Source: Pedobacter sp. ok626
Lineage (GTDB): Bacteria; Bacteroidota; Bacteroidia; Sphingobacteriales; Sphingobacteriaceae
DNA length: 64,000 nucleotides
Reading direction: 5' to 3'
NCBI RefSeq assembly: GCF_900100435.1
Contig: NZ_FNEX01000005.1
Span: 62,001-126,000, forward strand
Made by a program: the position numbers and the translations under genes
Shown here: one piece after another, positions 54,032 through 62,072 of the stretch
How positions within the stretch are numbered: position 1 is the stretch's first letter
How the letters are laid out: each line of letters starts with the position of its first letter
Notes under the pieces: generated by a model
The model's input: the letters and a program-made list of their open reading frames with translations, nothing else
The model's database searches: none
Told to the model about the DNA's origin: nothing

Positions 54032-54149
54032 AATTGTAAGATTACATGAGTAGATGTGCTGTAAGTTAAGGATTTCAGCTTAATGTTTCCAAAGGGAATG
54101 GAGAGAAATTAATTATATGCAGACTATTCGTAAAAATGGGCAATAATAC

Positions 54150-54157
54150 TATATTTG
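54150..54157 (+). promoter_or_regulatory. Probable -7 promoter box for tRNA-Leu
   Basis: TATATTTG, followed by CGCC, matches TAnnTTTG 32 bases before the tRNA. Confidence 0.6.
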
Positions 54158-54189
54158 CGCCATTAAAGGATAATCTGAACTTTATTAAT

Positions 54190-54273
54190 GCCCGGATGGC
54201 GAAATTGGTAAACGTTGCGGTCTCAGAAGCCGTTGGAGTACAATCCTTGAGAGTTCGAGTCTCTCTTCGGGCA
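54190..54273 (+). tRNA. tRNA-Leu (anticodon CAG)
   Basis: 84 bases folding as a class II tRNA. The acceptor GCCCGGA pairs with TTCGGGC, the anticodon loop is CTCAGAA with CAG in positions 34-36, a long variable arm follows, and the T-loop is GTTCGAGT. The discriminator base is A, as expected for Leu. CCA is not encoded, as is usual in Bacteroidota. A terminator follows after 14 bases. Confidence 0.95.
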
Positions 54274-54286
54274 CGATAATCGTGTT

Positions 54287-54319
54287 AAACCGCCTAATAG
54301 TTAATGTGTTAGGCGGTTT
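54287..54319 (+). terminator. Intrinsic terminator after tRNA-Leu
   Basis: A perfect 11-bp stem AAACCGCCTAA / TTAGGCGGTTT with a T-run extending to about 54324. Confidence 0.9.
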
Positions 54320-54387
54320 TTTTATTTTATGGTGTCAATTAGGTGTCGACAAATGGCTACTAAGAAATGATAAAGAACTAAGTTTCA

Positions 54388-54442
54388 AATTTAAATGCTA
54401 GATAGGTTCCTATAACGCAGGAACCTATCTAGCATTTAAATT
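54388..54442. repeat. Perfect 24-bp inverted repeat with 7-base loop
   Basis: 54388-54411 is the exact reverse complement of 54419-54442, around the loop ATAACGC. The arm core is GCTAGATAGGTTCCT. It is far longer than the terminators in this window, and the right arm is followed by GCCTTTTT. It lies between tRNA-Leu and the sigma-factor gene in a spacer with no strong gene. Confidence 0.85.
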
Positions 54443-54463
54443 GCCTTTTTCATTTCATTATAA

Positions 54464-54622
54464 TCAATAGGCCGAATATCCCCTCCATTCAAAAGCATTT
54501 CCCCGCAGCCGCCCTACCAGATTTTGTTGATCTAAAATCTTCGGATCTGGTTCTCTCTTTTGGGATTGGTCACCTTTAGCCGCCTCGATAATCAAAGATA
54601 TTAATCTAAATTGTACAGTCAC
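54464..54622 (-). pseudogene. Possible remnant ORF, 52 residues
   Basis: An open frame of 52 codons on the minus strand, GTG at 54622 to TGA ending at 54464. It reads VTVQFRLISLIIEAAKG at the start and LRGNAFEWRGYSAY at the end, with a charged middle (SQKREPDPKILDQQ). The composition looks protein-like rather than random, but no family was recognised and no ribosome site is evident. It could be a gene fragment left by an insertion at the tRNA; this is inference. Confidence 0.3.
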
Positions 54623-54680
54623 ATAAACTTAACCTTAACGTAATATTAGCTGCCTTACTTTGCCATGAGAATTCGTTCAA

Positions 54681-55265
54681 ATGGCATTTAAAGAGCTACC
54701 AGATCATATACTGATGAAACAATGCAAAGAAGGCAATGAAATGGCCTTCAATGTATTATTTCGTCGTCATTTTGATGACCTGCTCCAATACGCGGGAAGG
54801 CAGCTTAAGGATCGTGAGTTAGCTGAAGAGCTGGTGATGGATCTGATGTTAAAACTCTGGCGGCAGACAGAACTTGCAGAAATCCAGCATTTGAATCAAT
54901 ACCTCTACAGATCGGTAAAAAATGCGATCATCAGTCATTGGCGTAAAAAAGCATTGACATTTGTACCTCTTGAAAATCTGGAAGCTTCCAATGAACCCTT
55001 AAGCCGTTCAGCAGATTACGCTATAATTGATGCTGAAGTGCAGACGCTGTATCAGGATAAACTGGCTGCACTTAGTCCTCAGCGTCGTTTGGTTTACACG
55101 ATGAGCAGGGAGCTCGAAATGTCTCATGCTGAAATCGCAGCGGAAACAAACCTCTCGATCAATACAGTGAAAAATCATATAAAAGCTGCACTCAATTATT
55201 TCAGAGAAGATCTGAAAGCCTATACCGAAGCAACTTTAATCCTTCTTTTATTATTCCTTTTTTAA
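54681..55265 (+). CDS. ECF-type sigma factor, FecI-like
   Basis: 194 residues. The sigma-2 region is DDLLQYAGRQLKDRELAEEL with VMDLMLKLWRQ, and the sigma-4 helix-turn-helix is MSHAEIAAETNLSINTVKNH. It directs RNA polymerase to a small set of promoters when its anti-sigma FecR releases it. The FecR gene follows 109 bases later, then a TonB receptor, the classic cell-surface signalling order. An atypical hydrophobic C-terminus (ATLILLLLFLF) is common in Bacteroidota FecI-like factors. Confidence 0.93.
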   Translation: MAFKELPDHILMKQCKEGNEMAFNVLFRRHFDDLLQYAGRQLKDRELAEELVMDLMLKLWRQTELAEIQHLNQYLYRSVKNAIISHWRKKALTFVPLENLEASNEPLSRSADYAIIDAEVQTLYQDKLAALSPQRRLVYTMSRELEMSHAEIAAETNLSINTVKNHIKAALNYFREDLKAYTEATLILLLLFLF

Positions 55266-55374
55266 TTTATTTTTACTGTATATCAGTTGTTTACGTGTTT
55301 TGTTGAGAAAATAACATTTCCAATTAGCTCTTGCCAGCACTTTCTGCGTGTGTATGTATGAAGGGCAATAATAA

Positions 55375-56379
55375 ATGGAACAGGAAACAGATAAAATACT
55401 GATCAGGAAATTCATAACAGGCAACTGCACATCGCAGGAGCAGGAGTATATAAAAAGACTGATGCTACAAACCGGTGGTCAGGAACTTTTTGAGCAGGTG
55501 ATGGACGAAGACTGGCAGGAGTTTAAAAATGAAACACCAGCAACAGATCAGTACATTCAAAACTTTCAGCATAGGTTAAACAGTCGGCTGGATGATGTAA
55601 AACCAGATTTGGTAATCAAAAGGAACCATTTTTATAAATACGTAGCGATATGGACAGTATTGATTCTTGGGATAGCAGCTTATGGTGCATTACAGCTCAA
55701 TAGCACACAGACGGCTGCCAGCATAGCCATGCTTTCGAGTCATAATCCAAACGGACAGCGTTCAAAAATTACTTTATCCGATGGTTCGGTAGTTACCTTG
55801 GGCGCAGGTAGTCACTTAACTTATCCTGAACATTTTAGCAACAATACCCGTGAAATCTCACTGGAAGGCGAAGCTTTTTTTGAGATCACCAAAAATCCGG
55901 AGAAACCCTTTATCATCCATACCGGAGCGGTACAGACTAAAGTATTGGGTACCTCCTTTAAGGTAGATGCTTTTAAGGGAGAAGAGGTACAAGTTGCCGT
56001 AGCCACGGGTATAGTAAGGGTAGACCGTAAAGCCGAAAATACGGGCAAGCTGGAATCAATTGCAGTATTGTTGCCCGGAGATGCGGTAAACTGGAACCCG
56101 GCCACAGGCACAGCAATTAAAACGAAGCGGGCAATAGAAGAGCTTACCGGCTGGCAAAAAGGAAAACTCAGCTTTACCGGTATGCCTTTAAAAAATGTTG
56201 TCAATGTACTTGAACGCTGGTACAATGTAACTATCGAAATCCGCAATAAAGAAGCCGGCGAGTATAAAATGAACATCATATTGGATGGTACACAGCCGCT
56301 AAAACAATTAATGGAGGTCATAAAGGTGACGACCAAAACACACTATAAGATGAACGGTAAAACTATAACCATCTGGTAG
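55375..56379 (+). CDS. FecR-family anti-sigma factor
   Basis: 334 residues: a cytosolic N-terminus that binds the sigma factor (about 1-85), one membrane helix (residues 88-106), a periplasmic FecR beta domain with LSDGSVVTLGAGSHL and EISLEGEAFFEITKNPEKPF, and a C-terminal DUF4974 domain ending HYKMNGKTITIW. It senses the state of the outer-membrane receptor through the receptor's STN domain. The order sigma, FecR, receptor supports this. Confidence 0.94.
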   Translation: MEQETDKILIRKFITGNCTSQEQEYIKRLMLQTGGQELFEQVMDEDWQEFKNETPATDQYIQNFQHRLNSRLDDVKPDLVIKRNHFYKYVAIWTVLILGIAAYGALQLNSTQTAASIAMLSSHNPNGQRSKITLSDGSVVTLGAGSHLTYPEHFSNNTREISLEGEAFFEITKNPEKPFIIHTGAVQTKVLGTSFKVDAFKGEEVQVAVATGIVRVDRKAENTGKLESIAVLLPGDAVNWNPATGTAIKTKRAIEELTGWQKGKLSFTGMPLKNVVNVLERWYNVTIEIRNKEAGEYKMNIILDGTQPLKQLMEVIKVTTKTHYKMNGKTITIW

Positions 56380-56601
56380 AAATTAACAATCACATAAATA
56401 ACAGTAACCCTTAAAAACAGGAGGAACATGATATAAGCCAAAACTCATAAAAAAACCGCTCCCGAAACGGGAACGGCCTCACAATTTTTACTAAGCCATT
56501 GGTTTGACCGCCTGGCGGCTTAGCAGAAATAACAGTATAGCGATAAAGCTGTACTGATTAACAGATCTTTCGTAAGAAATAACCCGATAACGCACAAAAT
56601 T
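56380..56601. promoter_or_regulatory. 222-bp leader between fecR and receptor with two hairpins
   Basis: The hairpin CCGCTCCCGAAACGGGAACGG spans 56456-56476. A second structure is CTAAGCC (56491-56497) pairing with GGCTTAG (56517-56523), which competes with a CCGCC/GGCGG pairing at 56508-56518. Such alternate stems could attenuate receptor expression relative to sigma and FecR. No T-run follows directly. No gene is seen. Confidence 0.45.
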
Positions 56602-59600
56602 ATGCAAAATGTAGTAATAAGCTACGATAACACACTAAATAAACTGATATTCCTGATGAAGTTGTCTTTTATCATTCTCGCACTACAACTCACCTTTGCC
56701 GGGATGCTGGTAGCGGCACCGGCCAGTAGTCAGGATTTAAGCAAAGTAAAGGTAAATCTGGAGCTGAAAAATGTAGGAATAGCGGAAAGTCTGCTGATCC
56801 TGCAAAAGAAAAGTGGCATTAAATTCTCCTTTTATGAGCAACTGCTGGATAAGGAAACAAAAAAAGTAACCCTTCATTCCGCTGGTATTTCGGTAAGTGA
56901 GGCACTGAAAAGTATATTGAACAATACCAACCTTCGCTACAAGCCATTTAATGATTTTGTAGTCATTGAAGCCAAACCTGTTCCTCAGCAGCCGGGACGG
57001 ATCTCCGGTAAGATTGTCGACGATAAAGGCGAAAACCTGCCTGGAGCTTCCGTTAAGGTGCTCGAGACCAGCCAGTCTGTACAGAGTACGGTAGATGGTG
57101 GCTACAACCTGAGTTTAAAGCCCGGAACTTACACCCTTGAAATCAGCTACATTTCCTTTCAAACCCAGCGTATTACCGGTGTAACGGTTACCACAGGTAA
57201 AAATACCGCATTAAACGTGGCGATGAAAATAGATGCCAAAGGGCTGAAAGAGGTAACCGTTACCTCGGGCTATAAAAAAGCCTCTGCCGCAGGACTGCTG
57301 ACCAGGCAGAAGAATGCTTCAGAGATGACCAACGGGATCAGTGCGGAACAGATTGGGCGCACGCCTGATAAAAACATTGGAGAGAGCTTAAAACGCATCA
57401 GCGGCGTAAGTACCATGGATAACAAGTTTGTGGTGGTGCGCGGTATTTCAGACCGTTATGCTGCTGTTTTGGATGGTACAGCCCTGCCCAGTACTGAGGC
57501 ACAAGGCCGCAACTTCTCCTTCGATATGATTCCCTCCAGTCTGGTGGACAATGTGGTGGTGAGTAAAACCGTAACTCCGGATATGAACACCGGTTTTGGA
57601 GGAGGCCTGATCCAGATCAATACCAGGGATATGCCTGCTGAAAATTTCATGAGCTTTTCTATCGGCACATCTTATAACGACCAGAGTACCGGGAAGCCTT
57701 TTTTTACACATAAACGTGGTAAATATGATTACCTGGCTTTTGACGACGGTGGAAGGAGTGCTCCGGATAATCTGTTAGTTACAAATCCGGCAGTTCAGGG
57801 TCCGGGAACAATTAAGGGAGATGAAACTTTAACACCTGCGGAATTTCAGGATCGCATAGATGCACAAAGCCGACGTTTTAAGAACGACCATTTTACACTT
57901 TACGAGGCTCCTGGTGCTGCTGGTCAGAATTACCAGTTTAGTTTAGGACAACTGTTAAACCTGGACACGGCTAAAGCTAACAACATGGGCTTTACAGCAG
58001 CATTAAGTTATCGGAATACCCAAAATAATACCATCTTTAAAGATTATCACCGGGGTAAATGGGCCGGTGAATACAACAACAATGGCAATTCCTATAGTTT
58101 TAATACCACCTGGGGTGCCATATTAAATGTGGGCGTGAAACTGGGGAAACACCGATTTAGTTCGCGTAACACGTATACCCGGATGTTTGATAATGACCTG
58201 GTAAGAACAAAAGGTTTCACGAGTGATTTTTCCGACCAGATTAACGTCCGCCCGCCAAATATACGGGAGAACGACAATCCCATATTTACAAGTCTGATGC
58301 AAAACAAGCTAATTGGTCAGCACCAATTGGGTAAAGTAAAATTGGAATGGGATGTGGCAAGAACAGGGATCAACCGGGAAGAAAAGGCGATAAGCACGGC
58401 TGAACAGGGGCCGGAGTTAATAGATGGACAATTTGTATACCTCTATGGTCCAGGTATGTATTCAGAACCCAGAGTAGCCCCGATGTCTAACCAATATTAT
58501 GAAAATGATGAGCGTCATTATAGCTGGGGTATGGCGGGGACTTTACCTTTTAATATTGCTGGTTTACGCAATACAATTAAAATGGGTTTCTATGGTAACC
58601 GTAAAAAAGGAGGGTTTAGCTGGCAAATTGTACCTTTTGTTCAGAGCTCGAATGCAATTAATCCCGACATCAGATATATTCCAGTAAGAGAGATGCAGAA
58701 GCCAGAAAATCTCCGTTTGGATGGTTATGGATTTCAGATGTGGTTTAATGACCGTTATGCTGGCAAGAGCCGGAATGATGCAGCTTATTTAATGCTCGAT
58801 AACCGTCTGGGTGAAAAACTACGCCTGGTATGGGGAGTACGTGCAGATTATTATAAATATACTGAAATCAGTAATCCAAAACTTGGAGGTGCAATGACTA
58901 CTTTTGTTCCAAGGCCGGATCCTGCATGGCGATGGTTGCCATCGGCCAATTTAACATATAGCATTACACCGGAGATCAATTTCAGGACTTCATGGTCTAT
59001 TTCCGTGGTTCGCCCGGAGTTGAATGATAACAGTAGTTTTTACCGATATAGTCCATATCTGGATGGCATGATTGAAAATGCCGGATTAACCAGTGTAAAG
59101 ATTAACAATTATGATGTTCGTGCCGAATGGTTTCCTTCACTGGGAGAAACATTTTCGATAACCGGATTTTATAAACATTTCGATAGACCTATAGAATTAA
59201 CTCAGTATGCGAATGCAAATACGTTTTACCTGATCTCGAACTCAGAATGGGCAAAAGTATATGGTCTGGAATTTGAACTCCGCAAGAGCTTAAATTTTAT
59301 TGCGCAAAAGGAATGGTTAAACAATTTAACCTTGTTTGGAAATGCGACTTTACAAAAGTCGGAAGTAGAAGCTAAGTATAGGCCGCTTGATCTAGCTGCC
59401 GAAGAGGTTATTTCGAGAATAAAAAGGCCTATGACGGGTCAAGCTCCATATTTAATAAATATAGGTTTGCAATACCAGGCGTCACGTTTCGGTTTTAACG
59501 CGGTTTATAACAAAATCGGAAGAAAAACTTACATCGTTGCACCTGAAGCAAGATTAATTGACTATGAAATGCCGAGGAGTCAGACTGACCTCCAATTGAG

Positions 59601-59817
59601 TTATAAATGGTTAAAAAACAAGATGCTGGTTAAATTAAATGCGGGGAATATTTTTAATAAGGCCTCGGCTTTTTATAAAAATTCTCCTGATCCATTGGAA
59701 TTTAAAAAAGAAGGCTATAAAGAAGGGACTTCTGATAAGTACGAAGCAGGAGAGCAAAAAACTTTTACCCGTAATTATGGACGAACTTTTAGTCTGCAGT
59801 TAAACTATAATTTTTAA
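56602..59817 (+). CDS. FecA-like TonB-dependent receptor with STN domain
   Basis: 1071 residues. After a signal peptide (about 1-40), an STN domain (residues 48-125, LELKNVGIAESLLILQKKSG) probably contacts FecR, then a carboxypeptidase-regulatory-like domain (about 132-210), the plug (SAEQIGRTPDKNIGESLKRI and VVRGISDRYAAVLDGTALP), and a barrel ending FSLQLNYNF. It imports an unknown ligand with TonB energy and signals to the sigma/FecR pair. No SusD follows; a lipoprotein gene does, 10 bases later. Its plug region is close to Bacteroidota receptors of unknown specificity rather than classic siderophore receptors. Confidence 0.92.
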   Translation: MQNVVISYDNTLNKLIFLMKLSFIILALQLTFAGMLVAAPASSQDLSKVKVNLELKNVGIAESLLILQKKSGIKFSFYEQLLDKETKKVTLHSAGISVSEALKSILNNTNLRYKPFNDFVVIEAKPVPQQPGRISGKIVDDKGENLPGASVKVLETSQSVQSTVDGGYNLSLKPGTYTLEISYISFQTQRITGVTVTTGKNTALNVAMKIDAKGLKEVTVTSGYKKASAAGLLTRQKNASEMTNGISAEQIGRTPDKNIGESLKRISGVSTMDNKFVVVRGISDRYAAVLDGTALPSTEAQGRNFSFDMIPSSLVDNVVVSKTVTPDMNTGFGGGLIQINTRDMPAENFMSFSIGTSYNDQSTGKPFFTHKRGKYDYLAFDDGGRSAPDNLLVTNPAVQGPGTIKGDETLTPAEFQDRIDAQSRRFKNDHFTLYEAPGAAGQNYQFSLGQLLNLDTAKANNMGFTAALSYRNTQNNTIFKDYHRGKWAGEYNNNGNSYSFNTTWGAILNVGVKLGKHRFSSRNTYTRMFDNDLVRTKGFTSDFSDQINVRPPNIRENDNPIFTSLMQNKLIGQHQLGKVKLEWDVARTGINREEKAISTAEQGPELIDGQFVYLYGPGMYSEPRVAPMSNQYYENDERHYSWGMAGTLPFNIAGLRNTIKMGFYGNRKKGGFSWQIVPFVQSSNAINPDIRYIPVREMQKPENLRLDGYGFQMWFNDRYAGKSRNDAAYLMLDNRLGEKLRLVWGVRADYYKYTEISNPKLGGAMTTFVPRPDPAWRWLPSANLTYSITPEINFRTSWSISVVRPELNDNSSFYRYSPYLDGMIENAGLTSVKINNYDVRAEWFPSLGETFSITGFYKHFDRPIELTQYANANTFYLISNSEWAKVYGLEFELRKSLNFIAQKEWLNNLTLFGNATLQKSEVEAKYRPLDLAAEEVISRIKRPMTGQAPYLINIGLQYQASRFGFNAVYNKIGRKTYIVAPEARLIDYEMPRSQTDLQLSYKWLKNKMLVKLNAGNIFNKASAFYKNSPDPLEFKKEGYKEGTSDKYEAGEQKTFTRNYGRTFSLQLNYNF

Positions 59818-59827
59818 TTCAAAACAT

Positions 59828-60916
59828 ATGAACCTTAATATAAAATTTATCTTTTATTCTTGCCTGTGCCTGCTTTGGCTATCGGCATTTAGTTGTAAAA
59901 AGTTAGAATTGGCGGAGTCAGATCCTCCCAATGTAATCAACTTGTTCGTGAAGGGTACTACTTTAACAGATACGCTGGAATTCCTGAAAGATGGAAAGGT
60001 GATCGGGCAAACAGAAAAAGTGCATGGAGGATTTAATGTCAAAGTTGTGATGGTGGACGATGTAAGTACTGCATTAAAAATCCGCCTTAAGGGGCATACA
60101 GAAATCCTGGACACCCGTACAATTGATGGCAGTATTAAAACACAAAATATAACCTATTATTTTGATGGTGAGAAAATATATGCGGACTTTGTTCCGGTAA
60201 ATGTGAAGGGCTTTGCGCAGGGAGAAGTGGAGTTTGTTATTGATGATAAGGTGCTAGGTTCCGTTAGCGGCGCTTTTGGTCCGGGTAGCGGCAAAGAGGT
60301 CCCGATAATAAATATAGGTGTCGATGCTGGTCAGACCCGACAGCTGCAGGTTCGTAAAAAAGGAACAACGAAATCCTTAATGAACAAAGAAGTTAAAGCC
60401 GGAGCGGCTGCGATACCCTGGATATTCTATTTCGACGGAGAAAAAGTTTTGGATAAAATAGAAGCGGGGCCTCCTGCGAATCCCGCGAATATGGTGCTGA
60501 TCGCTTCGTTTACATCTAAGCTAAATATATTCCGTGGCCCTGCAGATCTGGTCTTATATGAATTGGAACAAGGGAAGCCGAGTTATGAATCAACGGCAAC
60601 CACTATGAGGATTGAATTACCTGAAGATGGTACATTTAGTAAAAGCATAGAGATTCTCGCGATTCAGCAGACAGACCGAATTAAGTCTTATGTTTTCAGG
60701 ATCGTTAAACGGGGGACCCTGACTGAGCTGCCTTACGATTTGACAAACGAGATTCTTCCTATGCTACCGATTGCTGGTTTTTCCGCGAATACCCTAGTCT
60801 TTACGCCTGGAGGTTCTGCCATTTTAACCATTAGTGACAGGAAAGAATATGATGATTGGGACGGCGGAACTGGCATTTACCCCATGGTGATTGATATTGC
60901 ACCCTATTTTAAATAA
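59828..60916 (+). CDS. Surface lipoprotein of the TonB-receptor locus
   Basis: 362 residues with a lipoprotein signal ending in LSAFSCKK (Cys near 23). The mature protein is beta-rich, without recognised domain; it contains repeats of a TxxYYFDGEKI pattern (YYFDGEKIYADF and FYFDGEKVLDKI). Ten bases after the receptor gene, it is probably its partner on the outer membrane, as SusD is to SusC, but it does not resemble SusD. The C-terminus is unusually hydrophilic with a Trp-Asp motif. Function is inferred from position only. Confidence 0.72.
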   Translation: MNLNIKFIFYSCLCLLWLSAFSCKKLELAESDPPNVINLFVKGTTLTDTLEFLKDGKVIGQTEKVHGGFNVKVVMVDDVSTALKIRLKGHTEILDTRTIDGSIKTQNITYYFDGEKIYADFVPVNVKGFAQGEVEFVIDDKVLGSVSGAFGPGSGKEVPIINIGVDAGQTRQLQVRKKGTTKSLMNKEVKAGAAAIPWIFYFDGEKVLDKIEAGPPANPANMVLIASFTSKLNIFRGPADLVLYELEQGKPSYESTATTMRIELPEDGTFSKSIEILAIQQTDRIKSYVFRIVKRGTLTELPYDLTNEILPMLPIAGFSANTLVFTPGGSAILTISDRKEYDDWDGGTGIYPMVIDIAPYFK

Positions 60917-61033
60917 TCGAACTTGAGCTTATAGAGCCATTTCTTTACCTGTCCTATCACCCTCAAGCTGTTGAACGTTATCTTTGAATTTCGTAAATAG
61001 GGGTTAGAGAATAGTCTCTCTTAGGGCTTCAAG

Positions 61034-61070
61034 AGAGGGTGTATCATAAAATCTGATCACCCTCTTTTTT
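61034..61070 (+). terminator. Intrinsic terminator after the receptor-lipoprotein operon
   Basis: An 8-bp stem AGAGGGTG / CACCCTCT with a 16-base loop and a T-run. It probably ends the fecI-fecR-receptor-lipoprotein transcript. The rest of 60917-61170 shows no gene. Confidence 0.8.
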
Positions 61071-61170
61071 GCTATTTTTATCTGTATCCCCCCTCAAGGA
61101 GCATTTTCACATATTCAATTCTCAGAGGTCGAATTCCATTTATGATACTTCCTCTTTTTTGTTGAAATAA

Positions 61171-62058
61171 CTATTGATTTCTTAATATACCGCTCTGAGC
61201 GAACTTTAACGATGCTACAAAATGTAACTTGCACTTTCCAGCTGTGTCTATACTACTGAAAATGCTGAAAATCCCTTCAACGTGATAGTTATTATAAAAA
61301 TTTGTTGGGAGGGATAATTTACCTTCAGGCTTGTAGCTCGAAACAAGTTTAAATTTGCCGTCTTCGAGGTAAATAATCTTTCTCAATTCAGACGCACCAA
61401 TATAGACTTCTGCTTTATTAGAGTTAAAAACCTGTATGTATTTGACAATAGCTGAATCAAGACGACCCCAATATGGACCTATAGAACGTAAACTGAGCTT
61501 ATATTGGGATATTTCTGCAATTTTTAAAACAGGATATGGAGCTGATTTCGACATGGTCACCATATACGGAATGTCGAGCAAGATCTGATTTCCCCTAAGG
61601 CCGAAGGTTGCTACTTTGTGTGCAGTATGTATAAAGCTTTTCAGTTGATCAGGCCTATACCCCCGGAACTGTTGTGAATTATGGAGAGGATACTCCACCA
61701 TTTCATCTGCTGAAATGGTATGAAAGAACGCCAGGTTTTCCTCCTCTTGTTCTGATTTCTCAGAATTTGGTCCCGGGGGACTCGAGCTTCTGGTTTTAGC
61801 CTTGGTTTTTAAGGGATGTTGAAGTTTCGTGGATTCCTTTATCAGGCGAATCTTATTTACAAAATCAACGGAATCCTTAATGTTTCCTGATGAGATTAAC
61901 CTGGATAGACGGACTCTCTCATCATCAGTTAAAGCTATTTGGATACCTTTATTTTTTAAAGGCTTATACATTTCTTTTGGCCCATTTTTTTGTGTGCAGG
62001 AGAAAAGAAATAGGTGAAAAACAAGTAGGTAGAGAGGGCTGAACGCGTGAATTTTCAT
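61171..62058 (-). CDS. Hypothetical lipoprotein downstream of a MutS-family gene
   Basis: 295 residues from the ATG at 62058; an upstream in-frame TTG is less likely. The signal peptide ends in the lipobox FLFSCTQ, so it is a lipoprotein. A helical, charged N-terminal part (about residues 30-100, with SSPPGPNSEKSEQEEENL) precedes a beta-rich C-terminal part. No family is recognised. It starts 15 bases after the MutS-family gene, in the same direction, so it is probably its operon partner; a link between a cytosolic ATPase and an envelope lipoprotein is not explained. Confidence 0.7.
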   Translation of the reverse strand: MKIHAFSPLYLLVFHLFLFSCTQKNGPKEMYKPLKNKGIQIALTDDERVRLSRLISSGNIKDSVDFVNKIRLIKESTKLQHPLKTKAKTRSSSPPGPNSEKSEQEEENLAFFHTISADEMVEYPLHNSQQFRGYRPDQLKSFIHTAHKVATFGLRGNQILLDIPYMVTMSKSAPYPVLKIAEISQYKLSLRSIGPYWGRLDSAIVKYIQVFNSNKAEVYIGASELRKIIYLEDGKFKLVSSYKPEGKLSLPTNFYNNYHVEGIFSIFSSIDTAGKCKLHFVASLKFAQSGILRNQ

Positions 62059-62072
62059 AACAATCAATTTAA

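Noticed and set aside
55821-56336. 171-codon open frame opposite fecR
   Set aside because: It is a shadow of the fecR coding frame, with no protein family features and no ribosome site.
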